The notes: generated from the letters alone by a model not told the origin. A DNA stretch of 12,581 bases from Rhodocollybia butyracea (GCA_015501585.1 JADNRY010001308.1:1-12581); one strand, 5' to 3'. Counted from the first letter of the stretch, positions 1 to 8,071 are shown. Program-made: numbers and translations.

Positions 1-14
1 GAGGCTGGATGGAG

Positions 15-300
15 GGTGGACTCCATGCCTTCAAGCTTCAACTGTAATCTTCATAAAGCCATCCTGATTCCTCAGTAGCTCTCCAGACTACGTGTCAATC
101 TCATTTTCCACTTTTCGTCTAATTTCCGAGTCCAGTACCGATGCTATCAAGAATCTGTTCCCGTTCTTCAAGACTATTGCCTCGACGTTGTCCCTCTACC
201 AACTTTCAAGGTAATGGCGCGATACCTGATTCATCTGCACTATAGTCTTCACTCCACTGCGCCATGGTTCTACGTTCCATAGCGGCCTCACAGCTGTATC
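15..300 (+). pseudogene. MFS sugar transporter pseudogene, central-loop fragment
   Basis: This stretch has no open frame of its own. It is recognised because it matches two other places in the window: 610-760 on the same strand and the reverse complement of about 12280-12440. The shared block begins near 'ggtggactcc', continues with 'ccttcaagcttcaac', and ends with the well-kept string 'gagtccagtaccgatgctat' at 127-146. In the other two copies this block lies between the RLRGLP-type loop and the later membrane helices of an MFS sugar transporter, so I place this fragment in the large cytoplasmic loop/TM7 region. Similarity fades after about 250-300 and is followed by a second, better copy. 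It could equally be the end of a copy that starts left of the window. The family assignment is indirect. Confidence 0.5.
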
Positions 301-504
301 ACCGCTTCAACCTCCTCCATTCGGGTTGCACAATCTCATCCACCCTCTGCCACCAAAAACATCCAGACATTGGCTTCTATCACATTCACAATTCTATTCT
401 TCCTACTGGCCTTCTCCTTCTTCTCAAATTATTCCAATACTATATCAAAAAAGGCCGGATAGAGGATAGACGTGTGCGAGAGGTTTAGAGGTCCCAGTAA
501 GCCC

Positions 505-1210
505 GGTAGTTCAGAATTCGTCGAGGAGCATTCATTGAGTACTAAAATGATCTCATTAACATTCCCAACACACTGAGTACTGAGTACTGAGGCTCTTGAT
601 ACCGGTTCTTCACAGGTGGACTCCCCGCACCTTCAAGCTTCAACTCTAATTTCCATAACCATCCTTGGTAGATCTCTCGTGTCAATCACATTTCCACTTG
701 CCGTCTATTTCCTGAGTCCAGTACTGGTGCTATCAAGAATTTGTTCTCCCGTCGATGATTCTCACCATCCTGAATATCTACTCCACTCCGCTTTACAATG
801 GAGGGTTTTGAGCGTAGGCTTCTTCTCATTACCGATAGCTATGGGATGTTCAAACGTTTATCTGCCCACATTGGATTAGCAGTTAAGGATACACAGGTTT
901 ACCGGTACGTCCCTTCTCTTTTCGTCATCTCCTCATCCCATTCCGTCAAGGGTGAAACAATCCCAATTCTGATTACACTCTCTACCTGCGTTGACCGCCA
1001 GTTGGCTATCTATCTCCGTGCCGTCCGTGCTTGCCACTGGCAAAGGTAACTTCTCCTCGAACGTCTTCCGGTACGGTATGGGGTTCCCTCTGCCGGCATT
1101 TACGCAAAATTTTTCATTCCAGAAACGAAGGGGTCTCAGTCTCGAATCGGAGGATATTGGAGACTGCCCCTGGGTGCGTACTGATAAAGATGTTTTCGCA
1201 GGAGAGGGGG
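505..1210. repeat. Inverted long repeat, left arm (right arm 11400-12581)
   Basis: The plus strand here and the reverse complement of 11400-12581 share the order: 'attcgtcgaggagcattcat' block, 'tctcattaaca', 'gctcttgatac', 'ggtggactcc', 'gagtccagtac', GAVGDT, the ATGxGN loop and PETxGLSLESED. The right arm is longer because it contains two fused partial copies. Confidence 0.75.
572..592. repeat. Three tandem 7-bp units (ACTGAGT)
   Basis: ACTGAGT, ACTGAGT and ACTGAGG follow directly on one another inside the MFS pseudogene. The mirror copy near 12500 lacks this expansion, so it is probably a local slippage event after decay began. Confidence 0.8.
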
Positions 1211-1883
1211 GTGTATTAGGGAAGGAGGTGAATAGCGCGTCGCACCAGCACTAATCTTGTAACGCTCTGTCAACAAACGAGATGAGCTGTTCAGCTCTTT
1301 AGACACCCCGCAAATTACCAACTCTTCACAATTCCTGCATGGTATGCTAGTGATTCCGAATAGCTGATCTCCAAATCTCAATATTTACTTATTAGGCATG
1401 CACAAAGCAGCCGGTTAAGCTCCTTACTGCTAGACAGTTCATGGGACGGAAAACTGATAGGCTCATTTGATATCATTGTCTGCGAGTCGTTCCAAACATG
1501 ACCGAGTTTTTCTATCACCTCAGTCTGCACGGTGATTTGCAGCACGTCTAACTAGTCCTCGGTGCTTGACAAAGCATTAGAGAATTCGTACGGCGGCACT
1601 GTAAGCCTGGCAGCTCCGTATCCAGAGTCGAGATTAAGTCAAAGATTGTCACCTTGGGCAAAGACAACAGAGCGTAGCGGAAGTAACTGATATGCGGTCA
1701 ACACAATCTACTACATGAAACCGTTATCATCATAGGAGTAGGACCAAAATTGCATTAATTCACTGTGATTGAAACGGTATGGGGGCAAAGTACAGTGGTG
1801 TACAGATATTCGTCCACAAACGTTACAGGAAAAACAGGAAACGAGAAGAAAGCCAAAAACATGTTGTGCCCCCATTACCATAA
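1211..1883. other. Gene-free spacer between converging pseudogenes
   Basis: No coding region, RNA gene or convincing repeat is visible. The 3' ends of a plus-strand and a minus-strand transporter pseudogene face each other across this spacer. Short open frames here have no recognisable motif. Part of the left edge may be old 3' flank of the upstream pseudogene. Confidence 0.5.
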
Positions 1884-2470
1884 CGGAACGTACTGTCCAC
1901 CTGTTCGAGGCTGGAGCGTTTGGTCTCGGGAACGAGGAAGTATACGTAGATAGAGGTTGCCTTGGTTAGTGGCCACCGCGAGCAGGGTGATCAGAGATGA
2001 TGGTCTTCCAGAGCCGGTTAGACGCCACGGGATCGGATGGGGACTGGGAGAATTTCACCGAGGTGCAAAGACCTCGGCTAGAGGCGAAGGAGGGAACATA
2101 GATGGTGATGGAGGCAACTTTATCATTGACTGAGGGTATCATTAACGGAACGGGTTGGCTAGCATACAGAATGAGTAAATATGAACGAAAAGAGAGAAAG
2201 GAACGCACTTTGCAATGGCACCAACGATCATCCAGTAGATGAAAGTTCCTAAAAATGTCATGGATAAGAAACCCTAGCCAGCACCGGAAACGCTGGAAGA
2301 AGTTCACTCGTGTTTGGCCAGAATTTTGTCCTCGACGGGCGCTGGATCTGAAGCCGGGCAGACCTCTAAGCCTCCCAAGCACGCATCCGCATCATATCCG
2401 GCCTTCATTGATATTATTGGGGCGACTTCGGGAGAGGGAAAAGACCAGGAGCAAAAGTGAGTTGTAAACT
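1884..2470 (-). pseudogene. MFS sugar transporter pseudogene, C-terminal half, best preserved
   Basis: Read on the minus strand, this gives an ordered series of sugar-transporter landmarks. RLRGLPGF at 2350-2370 is the loop after TM6. SMTFLGTFIYWMIVGAIA at 2211-2264 is a TM8/9-like helix. An intron follows (2159-2208), then VASITIYVPSFASSRG (TM10) and GEILPVPIRSRG at 2024-2059, the classic EIFPxxIRxxG loop motif of the family. SNRLWKTIIS and TNQGNL then lead to YVYFLVPETKRSSLEQVD around 1893-1949, matching the PETKGLSLEQVD signature at the end of TM12. These pieces are spread over at least three frames with in-frame stops, and the whole N-terminal half (TM1-TM5) is missing. A 138-codon open frame at 1966-2382 is a chance-open mosaic of these frames, not a separate gene. 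Confidence 0.87.
2159..2208 (-). other. Fossil intron in MFS pseudogene (50 nt)
   Basis: On the minus strand the donor is GTGCGT and the acceptor is GCTAG. The interior, with TTCGTTCATATTTACTCATT, aligns with the 59-nt intron at 9286-9344 of the other copy. The flanking exons match on both sides (IVGAIA before, the TM10 segment after). Confidence 0.75.
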
Positions 2471-2724
2471 AGTAGAAGAACGGTACGAGCGTTGATAGGG
2501 CTAACTATGGGTAGGTGGGCAGAAGGCAAAACAACACCAACACAAACACACAATCAGACTTTTGAGTTCTGGGGTAATTCAAGATTGATCAATGGACTCT
2601 ATTGCACAAAATGCTCTATAGTCTCTGGGGTTCTCTTTGTACTTTAACTATTCCTTTCAAAACAAGACTCTGGACTTCAAAACTTTCAAACAAGACAAGA
2701 CTGGGACTTTAACTTTCAATCAAT

Positions 2725-2742
2725 CAACAACAACAACAACAA
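2725..2742. repeat. CAA microsatellite
   Basis: A short (CAA)n run of about five units follows 'ttcaatcaat'. CAA-rich leaders occur in some fungal transcripts and retroelements, but nothing downstream confirms a coding start. Confidence 0.7.
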
Positions 2743-3160
2743 GTGCAAGGTCTCTTTCTTTGTCTGTTCAAATGCAATCCAAGTTCATTCAAGTTCTGTC
2801 AGAAGCAAAAGCACTCTGAATAATTCTGTTCTTTCTTCTGCCAGAAGCACCCTATTACTACAAGCTTGACAGCAAGCCAGTTAACCTGGGGGGGGAGGGA
2901 TGCCTGCTCTTTCTGGAGGTCTCCCCTTGATTATATACCCAAGGAAGCCAAGAGTATTGGTAAGGGGAGCATGTGCTCTGCATACGAGGCTGTATGGCAT
3001 CATATGGTCAATTCTATTGTGAAATTTTACATCAGACCCGGAAACGGTGAACAGAGACCGCCCCATGAGGTCGTTTCACTCTATTCAGTTCCATTTTGGA
3101 TCATAGATGTTCAATCTCAAGTTCTTGGTATGTTCTTTCTCATTCATTCTTGATTGTCAG

Positions 3161-3188
3161 TACTTACAGTGACTTATGACTGTAAGTA
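3161..3188. repeat. Perfect 10-bp inverted repeat, 8-nt loop
   Basis: TACTTACAGT at 3161-3170 is followed by GACTTATG and then its exact reverse complement ACTGTAAGTA at 3179-3188. It sits in the gene-free region, with no coding sequence either side to define it as a terminator or operator. Confidence 0.85.
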
Positions 3189-3695
3189 AGTGTGAACCAG
3201 TAGTCCACAGGTTCTATAAGTGAGGGAGGACTTGAAGAAGGATGTATCTCAGCTATTCTCGCTTCGATAATCGTCATCTAAGCCCTGCAACATCAAGTTT
3301 CATTCTAATCTTTGAAATACTGCTCCAAGGGGACAGATCTCAGTTCTATGCTGGAGCATCGGAAAACCACCCGGTATCGGGACGTCTTACCGTATTTCCA
3401 ACTTGTATAGACTCGTTTCAAGGGTTCATAAAATTTCTAAGGTCTCTGACTGATGGGTATTGAAGTATGAGCATATCTATAGAAATATAGGTATGTCTCC
3501 TCCTAGTACCTACTCAAATCTTGTCTCTATGGTTGGGGGACACATGGAGTATAAGGCGGGAGAGCAGGGGACGTCGACGGGACCTGTTCGGACTCGGTTT
3601 GACCCCCACTCCTGTCCTGTATCATTGTGCTATGCACTTATTTGAAAATGAGGCATTTATCCCAACAACTGATGTAACCATGTCCTGGGACCGGA

Positions 3696-3720
3696 GAAGT
3701 ACCCTGGATACCGGTACTTC
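3696..3720. repeat. Perfect 8-bp inverted repeat, 9-nt loop
   Basis: GAAGTACC at 3696-3703 pairs exactly with GGTACTTC at 3713-3720. Function unknown; it may be chance in a region this size. Confidence 0.8.
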
Positions 3721-4193
3721 GATGCCGTCGGGTGCCTATGCACTGCTTTCGTTCGTTCTAGTGCTTCAGGGTCTCTGGTACATTTTATTTCTTGCCCCAG
3801 ATTGCCCTTTTGCATGTTCTAAGTTTTATACCCTTAGTAAGGTATTATCATTCTGAGTAAGCATTTCCTATGGAAGGGAAAGCTTGTAATCGAGTGCTAA
3901 CTAGTGGAACGATGTAAGAATCGTCCAAACGGTCCGCAATATCGAAGGTTTCATAGAAAACGGCCTCCTGGTGAGGTAGTTTCAAGTAAATCAATTATAT
4001 CAAATTCAGGGTATGGGCTGAAATGGCCGATGTTTTGATATCAATGTTAGGCCGTCGTGCGCGTGAAGCGGTGGCAATACAGGCGTTGTACGAGCTTGTC
4101 CGATTTGGGTTTCAGTGAACACAGCACTGGAGAAGTCCTCCAAGTGGTATGAACACTACGTATCATGCAAAGACTATCCAGTAGTGAGCTTTA

Positions 4194-4247
4194 AGTCTAG
4201 TTTTAGACTCAAAAAGTCTCGGGGCGTATCAGCGTGTTTCGATACGC
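4194..4247. repeat. Two adjacent small inverted repeats
   Basis: AGTCTA (4194-4199) pairs with TAGACT (4204-4209) across a 4-nt loop. GCGTATC (4224-4230) pairs with GATACGC (4241-4247) across 10 nt, and a third AGTCT lies between them at 4215. The pair could fold as two consecutive hairpins. There is no tRNA-like arrangement. Confidence 0.7.
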
Positions 4248-4425
4248 TTTTGGGAACAACAGGACTCGGAGACGAACAGGAGATCAGTCTCATACAGAAC
4301 TGGTATCCGCAAACCAAAGGCGCGGAATTTTCGACGTATGAAGGGATGATACTGGTGGTATATTGTTACCGGCAACGACGTCGATAATTGGATCGCGACC
4401 ATGACATTCAGAAGTCACCGGAAAA

Positions 4426-4680
4426 CAGAGCCACCGGCAAAAAGAGTACCGAGGAATGTGCCGGATGGAAGGATATTAGATAGAGACGACGAGTAGCCGC
4501 TGCAACTGAGTACAGTTGAGTTGAAGCAGGACCTTCAATAGATTGGTAGAACACGTACCTGGCACCGTTGATATGTATACCACAACCATACCATCCAGCC
4601 AAGTCACCAGTAAAGAGCTTGCTGCCTAAAGGATAGAGACAACGAGCCTATACCCCGACTAAAAAAGATACCTATAGACA
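4426..4680 (-). pseudogene. MFS sugar transporter pseudogene, N-terminal fragment (TM1-TM2)
   Basis: On the minus strand, LAGWYGCGIHINGAR at about 4559-4605 resembles the TM1 motif of fungal sugar permeases (GYDxGxINGV). A 53-nt intron follows (4506-4558). The next exon, read across one frame, gives SSSLSNILPSGTFLGTLFAGG at roughly 4430-4490, matching the TM2 motif SAGTFFGxLxAG. The same TM1-intron-TM2 order appears at 9884-10140, which supports the reading. Nothing of the transporter after TM2 is recognisable to the left, so this copy is truncated as well as frameshifted. It marks the left edge of the degenerate direct duplication shared with 9880-11305. Confidence 0.65.
4506..4558 (-). other. 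Fossil intron between TM1 and TM2 (53 nt)
   Basis: The minus-strand donor is GTACGT and the acceptor is CTCAG. It aligns with the 54-nt sequence at 9958-10011 (donor GTACAT, acceptor CTCAG), including the shared 'accaatctat/atcaatccat' and 'caactca' stretches. Confidence 0.7.
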
Positions 4681-4822
4681 AGGAAGATGAGACAAGAACG
4701 GAAGACCAAAGAAAAATACATTACGCACATAATCTTTAGAGTCGATGATCCCGCTAGTGTAGAAGTCTCGTCCTCGAGTCGTACTGTAGATAGAAAGTTC
4801 GAAGAGATGAATGTAATAATAG

Positions 4823-4841
4823 GCGCTCGTAGCATGAGCGT
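4823..4841. promoter_or_regulatory. Imperfect palindrome in divergent intergenic space, copy A
   Basis: GCGCTC, a 7-nt loop and GAGCGT lie between the minus-strand transporter start region and the plus-strand gene X start. The equivalent site in copy B is a perfect 9-bp palindrome. Conservation at the same place in both copies hints at an operator-like site, but the activity is inference. Confidence 0.35.
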
Positions 4842-4941
4842 CTAGGCGCCTATCACTCTTGTTGGCAGTTGCAGCTTGCTTTCCCATTGCCTGTCGCGTC
4901 TGATGATAATCCATGCAGCTGTGCAAGCCTATATCAATGTC

Positions 4942-5860
4942 ATGTCCTACGCCCACAGAGCTCGTTATTCCCTCGGCACGCCAATCAACGTTTCCAAATT
5001 CCGCAAATTGAACCGATTCCTCGAGTCAGGGGTACAACATATAGCTAGAAGGGCCCGCTCGAGATGATGTGCAACCCGAATAGATGAGCTTGAAGCTAGA
5101 TACTTGTGACAATGACGCGGTAGAAAGAGGACTAGTAAATCAAGATACCTAGGCTTCGTGTTGAGTTGTGATTTGAGCTCCTGGCTCTCTTCGTGTACGC
5201 GTTATCTCAGTCTTATTTGACAGATATTCTGACGCACATGGAGGAAAAGATCCCTACAAACGAAACACCAGTCCTACTACGCTCGTCTGCACCTCAACAT
5301 CTCTGCCTCGGAACTGTCCTCCTCCTACGTTCGTGCTAATTACCTCCTCAACCTATCAGATTTCGGCGTCAGCAATGATCGAGATCTTCGCTGTGCATCA
5401 TAGGCGTGCGTGAGCTCGTTTGTTGACTTGCAGCTCGAAATGTTCACGGCAGGTCTCCGGTCTTTTCTTATTCAATCGATGATCTAGAGGAAGTGAAAAG
5501 GCCATCCCACTAGCGATGAATAGTTTCCCAATGACTGTAAGGAAGCCGTAGCTTGACGTAGACAGTACGTCACTCATTTCTAAAAAATCTAATCCTTGCA
5601 TATACTCCCTTTGGCGTACCGGATACTCGCCTTCACCTCAGTGTGTCCGCATAAGAACTGCTCTCCCTCTTCGTTGCTTCAAACATTTAGCCTCCGTCCA
5701 CGATGATCTTTGCCCGGCAGAGCACGGACATCGATGCAGTGATATGGCGACGTTTCCTCCATTCCCGTTTACTCCCAAGTTTACGCCCCAGATTCTCCTT
5801 CTTTTAGACAATGTTGCCAAGATGGGGTATATTTTTGACCCTTTATAACTTAAGAGTACA
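4942..5860 (+). pseudogene. Gene X remnant, copy A (unknown function)
   Basis: I do not recognise this family. The evidence that it was a gene is comparative: starting at the ATG at 4942, one base must be skipped for the reading to become MPTPTELVIPSARQSTF, which matches MPAPTEPVLASVPKSTF of copy B at 10400. The agreement is at protein level. In the actual frame here the protein is different and stops near 5065. Further downstream, frames carry ARLHLNISASELSSSYV (5281) and TRLHLSVSA (5625), an internally repeated motif also present twice in copy B. There are several stops and indels. It was transcribed away from the transporter fragment at 4426-4680, which suggests a shared divergent promoter of about 250 bp in the ancestor. 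Confidence 0.45.
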
Positions 5861-5930
5861 AAGCTAAGTGACATCCTTTGCACCAAGCCGTCCTTTGGGT
5901 TCTTGTGGGGGTCAGACTGCCGCGAATCAT

Positions 5931-6194
5931 ATGCTCTTGCTGAAGCTTTTGGATGTCAACACGCTCGTGTTCATTGAGAGCGATACTTTGAAGATGGTTC
6001 TCGGCTTGCGACCATCAGTCTACTATAGGTTCTTCCAGTTTGAACGTTCGATACTCAATGGTCAATCTACTTCAAGAGTCACAAACATTTTGCGCAACAT
6101 CGTCTCTACACATAACCCTATCAATTCAGCACCGACCTCCCTCTGCTGCTTAGTATTCTTCAGACATCGCAAGTACACATTGTTGCGTTCCTAA
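5931..6194 (+). CDS. Hypothetical 87-residue open frame within duplication A
   Basis: From the ATG at 5931 this frame encodes MLLLKLLDVNTLVFIESDTL and continues through LRPSVYYRFFQFERSILNG to a stop at 6192-6194; upstream it stays open to about 5868 without an ATG. Composition looks protein-like (mixed hydrophobic and charged residues, no low complexity). A TATAA-like stretch lies at about 5844. It falls in the part of copy A that has little counterpart in copy B, so there is no comparative support. It may be the final exon of gene X rather than a gene of its own, or a chance open frame. No signal peptide, clear membrane helix or known motif is evident. Confidence 0.28.
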   Translation: MLLLKLLDVNTLVFIESDTLKMVLGLRPSVYYRFFQFERSILNGQSTSRVTNILRNIVSTHNPINSAPTSLCCLVFFRHRKYTLLRS

Positions 6195-6417
6195 ACAGTC
6201 AAACAACTTTGCGGACATTCTCATAGCTTTTAATATTCATGTCCTTTTTTACATAAATATGTCCTTGTCCCAATATACGTTCCGTTCCCTGGAGCCATTT
6301 TAGAAGGATTACTTATCGGAGGAGTAGGGAGGAGTCGACTCTTCCTTGTTTGAACTAACTTGATGAACTTGGAAGCTGGAAAGATGAAACACGGAAGCCT
6401 GAAGGAACGTTCGCCAA

Positions 6418-6447
6418 GCTCAGGGCTGCTCAGGGCTGCTCAGGGCT
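6418..6447. repeat. Three perfect tandem 10-bp units (GCTCAGGGCT)
   Basis: Three identical GCTCAGGGCT units run head to tail. Immediately after, AGGCTA (6453-6458), CGC and TAGCCT (6462-6467) form a small inverted repeat. Confidence 0.9.
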
Positions 6448-6709
6448 AAAGAAGGCTACGCTAGCCTACGCTGTAAGGCTACATACTTGCTCTCACTAAT
6501 TACTTTTCCAATATTTGCCATCAGACCAGCTGTAACAAATACGACCGATAGTGAAGAAGAGTAAGTACTTGGGATGGCAGCCCAGGAGGTGAGGATACCA
6601 GGGATATTGTCAAGAACGGTCAAGAACGATTGCAAGGAAGGAGTGAAAGGCTGTGAAAGAGCGTCAGGGAGGAGAGGGCAAGCGAAGGATTTAAATTCAG
6701 GTTTGACTT

Positions 6710-6726
6710 AGCAATTGCAAATTGCT
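6710..6726. repeat. Perfect 7-bp inverted repeat, 3-nt loop
   Basis: AGCAATT, GCA, AATTGCT. AT-rich, in the gene-free spacer. Confidence 0.8.
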
Positions 6727-6763
6727 GAACATTTCCCAGGTGTTTTTCTCTTGTTTTCCCCGA

Positions 6764-6870
6764 CCTTCCTCTGTGTGGGTCGAGTTGCTTGAGCTCACTG
6801 GAGCGTGGTGATGTGGAGGGACCACCCTAATACACCAAGTCTCCCTTCCTCTGTGCGGTTTGAGCTTGCT
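6764..6870. repeat. 27-bp imperfect direct repeat, 80 bp apart
   Basis: CCTTCCTCTGTGTGGGTCGA at 6764 onward recurs as CCTTCCTCTGTGCGGTTTGA at 6844 onward, each followed by a GCTT-containing stretch. Probably a decayed tandem duplication with an 80-bp period. Confidence 0.7.
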
Positions 6871-6930
6871 GTTAATCAATGGCAAGTTGTGTAGGGAGTC
6901 GGATTTTTCCTTGCGGGACATCGCAGCGAC

Positions 6931-6963
6931 ACCGCCCTACGGATAAGAATCGCTCAGGGCGGT
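6931..6963. repeat. Perfect 8-bp GC-rich inverted repeat, 17-nt loop
   Basis: ACCGCCCT at 6931-6938 pairs exactly with AGGGCGGT at 6956-6963. It lies about 150 bp upstream of the first small secreted-type gene and could be a regulatory palindrome of that gene; copy 2 shows no equivalent. Confidence 0.7.
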
Positions 6964-6993
6964 ATTGATCTCCTACTGTTTCATATCAAAATG

Positions 6994-7111
6994 CAAGTCC
7001 TTTATAACAAAGTGACTCGTGGATCGAAACACCACGTTTCTGCCGGTTCAGTCTCCCACTCGAAATACAGCTTGCTGGCCAATCTGTATAAAAACTTTCA
7101 CAAAAACAAGA
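6994..7111 (+). promoter_or_regulatory. Duplicated 5' flank of secreted-type gene, copy 1
   Basis: This flank aligns with 7946-8071 upstream of copy 2: 'gtggatcgaaacaccacgtt' against 'gtggacagaaacgacgatt', 'ctgccggttcagtctcccac' against 'ctgccgttcagtcccccgc', then a shared CTCGAATA/CTCGAAATA, ACAGCTT and CAATCTG. A TATAAAAA lies at 7087, close to the ATG at 7112. The flank is at least as conserved as the coding part, so the duplicated unit included the promoter or 5' UTR. Confidence 0.55.
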
Positions 7112-7234
7112 ATGCGCTTTACCCTTCTTTCGCTTTGCTATCATAGCCAGCTCCATGCTTGCCGTGTGTCCTGTACCAGTTCCACCGGCTCCGCCAGTTC
7201 CAGGGCCAGTTGAGACGGAGGATCATCGTCAGCT

Positions 7235-7286
7235 GTGAGTAATTACTGGGTTAATCATAGTATACCTAATATCCACATCTTTTCAG
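7235..7286 (+). other. Intron 1 of secreted-type gene, copy 1 (52 nt)
   Basis: Donor GTGAGT, branch-like CCTAAT at 7265, acceptor TTTTCAG at 7280-7286. This is textbook basidiomycete form. It corresponds to 8187-8233 in copy 2. Confidence 0.75.
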
Positions 7287-7533
7287 GCGGCGGGAAGGCC
7301 CAGATAACCTTTGTTGACCTAAATGGTGTAATGATTCCCAAAGCTCCTAAAGAAAACACCCGGGCCATCACCACAGCGATCGGTGATGCAACAGGCTTGG
7401 ATTTGGCGGGATTAATAAAGTACGATGGCTCATCAGCAAAACGGTTTCCTCTGAAAGGGCTGTCCTGGATTTTCTTCAAACTCGAGGGACTGTCCGAACT
7501 ATGTACTCCTGGTGATCCATGCCATGGTGGATG

Positions 7534-7602
7534 GTAAAAGATGGCGAGTAACTTGCTCCTGGATCCGGTTGTTCTGGTTGTTCTTTACACATACTTTGCT
7601 AG
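7534..7602 (+). other. Intron 2 of secreted-type gene, copy 1 (69 nt)
   Basis: Donor GTAAAA, acceptor TTTGCTAG. The length is identical to 8286-8354 in copy 2 and the sequence aligns along its length (GAGTAACTTGCTCC against GAGTACTTGCTCCC; GTTCTTTACACATACTTTGCTAG-type end). In both copies the exon 3 frame begins with two bases of a split codon. Confidence 0.7.
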
Positions 7603-7745
7603 GTGGATTTCGTCTTAAAGTAGACAGCGACCCGGAAACAGCGGAAGGGAGCGGGCACCTAGAGTGGTATGTTGGCATTAGCAAATGGATCGAGGCCCAC
7701 AAGGAGGCCATTGGAAAGGGGTTGAAAACTTTGAGGAGAACGTAA

Positions 7746-7945
7746 GGAACCACCGCGTCCGTACAGTAGGTCGTGAAAGCAACGGAAAAACATCGGGGGG
7801 TCCTTCAAACGTACTTTGAGCAGTATTATAAGGGCACCTATCTCCGTGTCTCCGCCACCCCCGCCACCCCAAAACACAATAAGCCGGTCACTACCGACCC
7901 ATTCTTTGTTAAAAATACTTGACTAGGATTTAATGTAGTTCGAAT
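7746..7945. other. Spacer between the tandem pair
   Basis: No gene. It contains a short CCGCCACCC doublet at 7852-7870 and an AT-rich stretch near 7905-7935. Likely the 3' flank of copy 1. Confidence 0.5.
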
Positions 7946-8071
7946 CTAATACACTTGGTCATTACAACTTGTGGACAGAAACGACGATTCTGCCGTTCAG
8001 TCCCCCGCTCGAATATAGTACTATACAGCTTACTCGTCAATCTGCATTTCCTCGCAATACAACTCTCAAAA
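7946..8071 (+). promoter_or_regulatory. Duplicated 5' flank of secreted-type gene, copy 2
   Basis: Counterpart of 6994-7111; same order of shared blocks leading to AAAATGCGCTT. Confidence 0.5.

Larger units (their letters stand above)
340..1210 (+). pseudogene. MFS sugar transporter pseudogene, C-terminal half
   Basis: A broken copy of a fungal H+-coupled sugar (hexose/quinate-type) permease, normally a 12-helix plasma-membrane protein of about 500 residues. About 370-460 matches the TM5-TM6 part of the copy at 8924-10140. The segment 453-545 matches the loop after TM6, including a degenerate ERFRG and an EFVEEH stretch. Positions 850-900 match the TM9 motif seen elsewhere as MIIGAVGDT, followed by a GTACGT donor at 905. 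Around 1035-1060 is ATGKGNFSSN, which corresponds to the loop before TM12. IPETKG at 1116-1133 is the family C-terminal signature, then one base puts the following GLSLES out of frame. The tail around 1172-1205 (WVRTDKD) aligns with the C-terminal WVPTKTYAW of the copy at 8924. Frameshifts and stops rule out function. Confidence 0.8.
2471..4400. other. Long gene-free region with inverted repeats
   Basis: No gene can be supported. The part around 2560-3130 differs in texture from its neighbours: many CTTTCAA/ACAAGAC-type near-repeats, a CAA run, two similar 'cagaagca' boxes (2800-2851), a G8 run at 2889 and a TATATA at 2932. It might be a remnant of a retroelement LTR or a promoter, but no terminal TG...CA pair with target duplication could be fixed. 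Open frames at 3521-3856 and 4115-4387 (about 110 and 90 codons) start at non-ATG codons or overlap other frames, and show no motif. Confidence 0.45.
4400..6310 (+). repeat. Degenerate direct duplication, copy A (pairs with 9880-11305)
   Basis: Anchors in the same order and orientation as copy B: 'tagagacgacgagt' (4481/9926); the TM1-TM2 intron; a GAGCGC/GCGCTC hairpin (4823/10330); an ATG followed by a conserved reading (4942/10400); 'ggtcttttcttattc' against 'agtcttttcctcattc' (5459/10708); an LHLNVSA-type box twice per copy; 'cccaagtttacgc' (5774/11155); and 'caatatacgttccgttccct' (6271/11269). Copy A is about 480 bp longer, mostly in its last third. Many indels show the duplication is old. 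Confidence 0.75.
6311..6990. other. Gene-free spacer with small repeats
   Basis: No coding region is supported. The minus-strand open frame at 6697-6921 has no motif. The stretch holds a 3 x 10 bp tandem repeat, a 27-bp imperfect direct repeat and three inverted repeats, listed separately. Confidence 0.5.
7112..7745 (+). pseudogene. Three-exon gene of unknown function, secreted-type, copy 1 (frameshifted)
   Basis: Not a family I recognise. Exon 1 starts MRFTLLSL at 7112; a neighbouring frame then reads AIIASSMLAVCPVPVPP and PVPGPVETE, together looking like a signal peptide followed by a proline-rich stretch. Intron 1 is 7235-7286. Exon 2 contains KAQITFVDLNGVMIPKAPKE and KFPLKG-like to FFKLEGLS in one frame, then slips one base near 7499 to YVLLVIHAMVDG. 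Intron 2 is 7534-7602. Exon 3 reads GFRLKVDSDPETAEGSGHLE and WYVGISKWIEAHKEAIGKG, ending at TAA 7743-7745. The slips in exon 1 and exon 2 mean no single frame joins all exons, so I call it a pseudogene; sequencing error in an otherwise good gene is possible, because the exon 3 and exon 2 readings are clean. The paralogue 330 bp downstream shares exon-intron layout. Confidence 0.6.

Noticed and set aside
1966..2382. 138-codon minus-strand open frame as an independent gene
   Set aside because: It is a mosaic of three frames of the transporter pseudogene plus its intron; the motifs it carries are only correct after frame changes.
2560..3200. Calling a solo LTR
   Set aside because: No confident TG...CA ends, no target-site duplication, no primer-binding site, and no second copy in the window.
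4194..4247. Twin hairpins as a structured RNA gene or rho-independent-type terminator
   Set aside because: Short stems, no U-run in a suitable place, and a eukaryotic context.
3521..4387. Open frames of 111 and 90 codons as genes
   Set aside because: No motif, no paralogue, weak or non-ATG starts, in a region with overlapping open frames of similar length by chance.
7925..7950. GTTCGAATCT resembling a tRNA T-loop box
   Set aside because: No matching A box, no acceptor or anticodon stems upstream.
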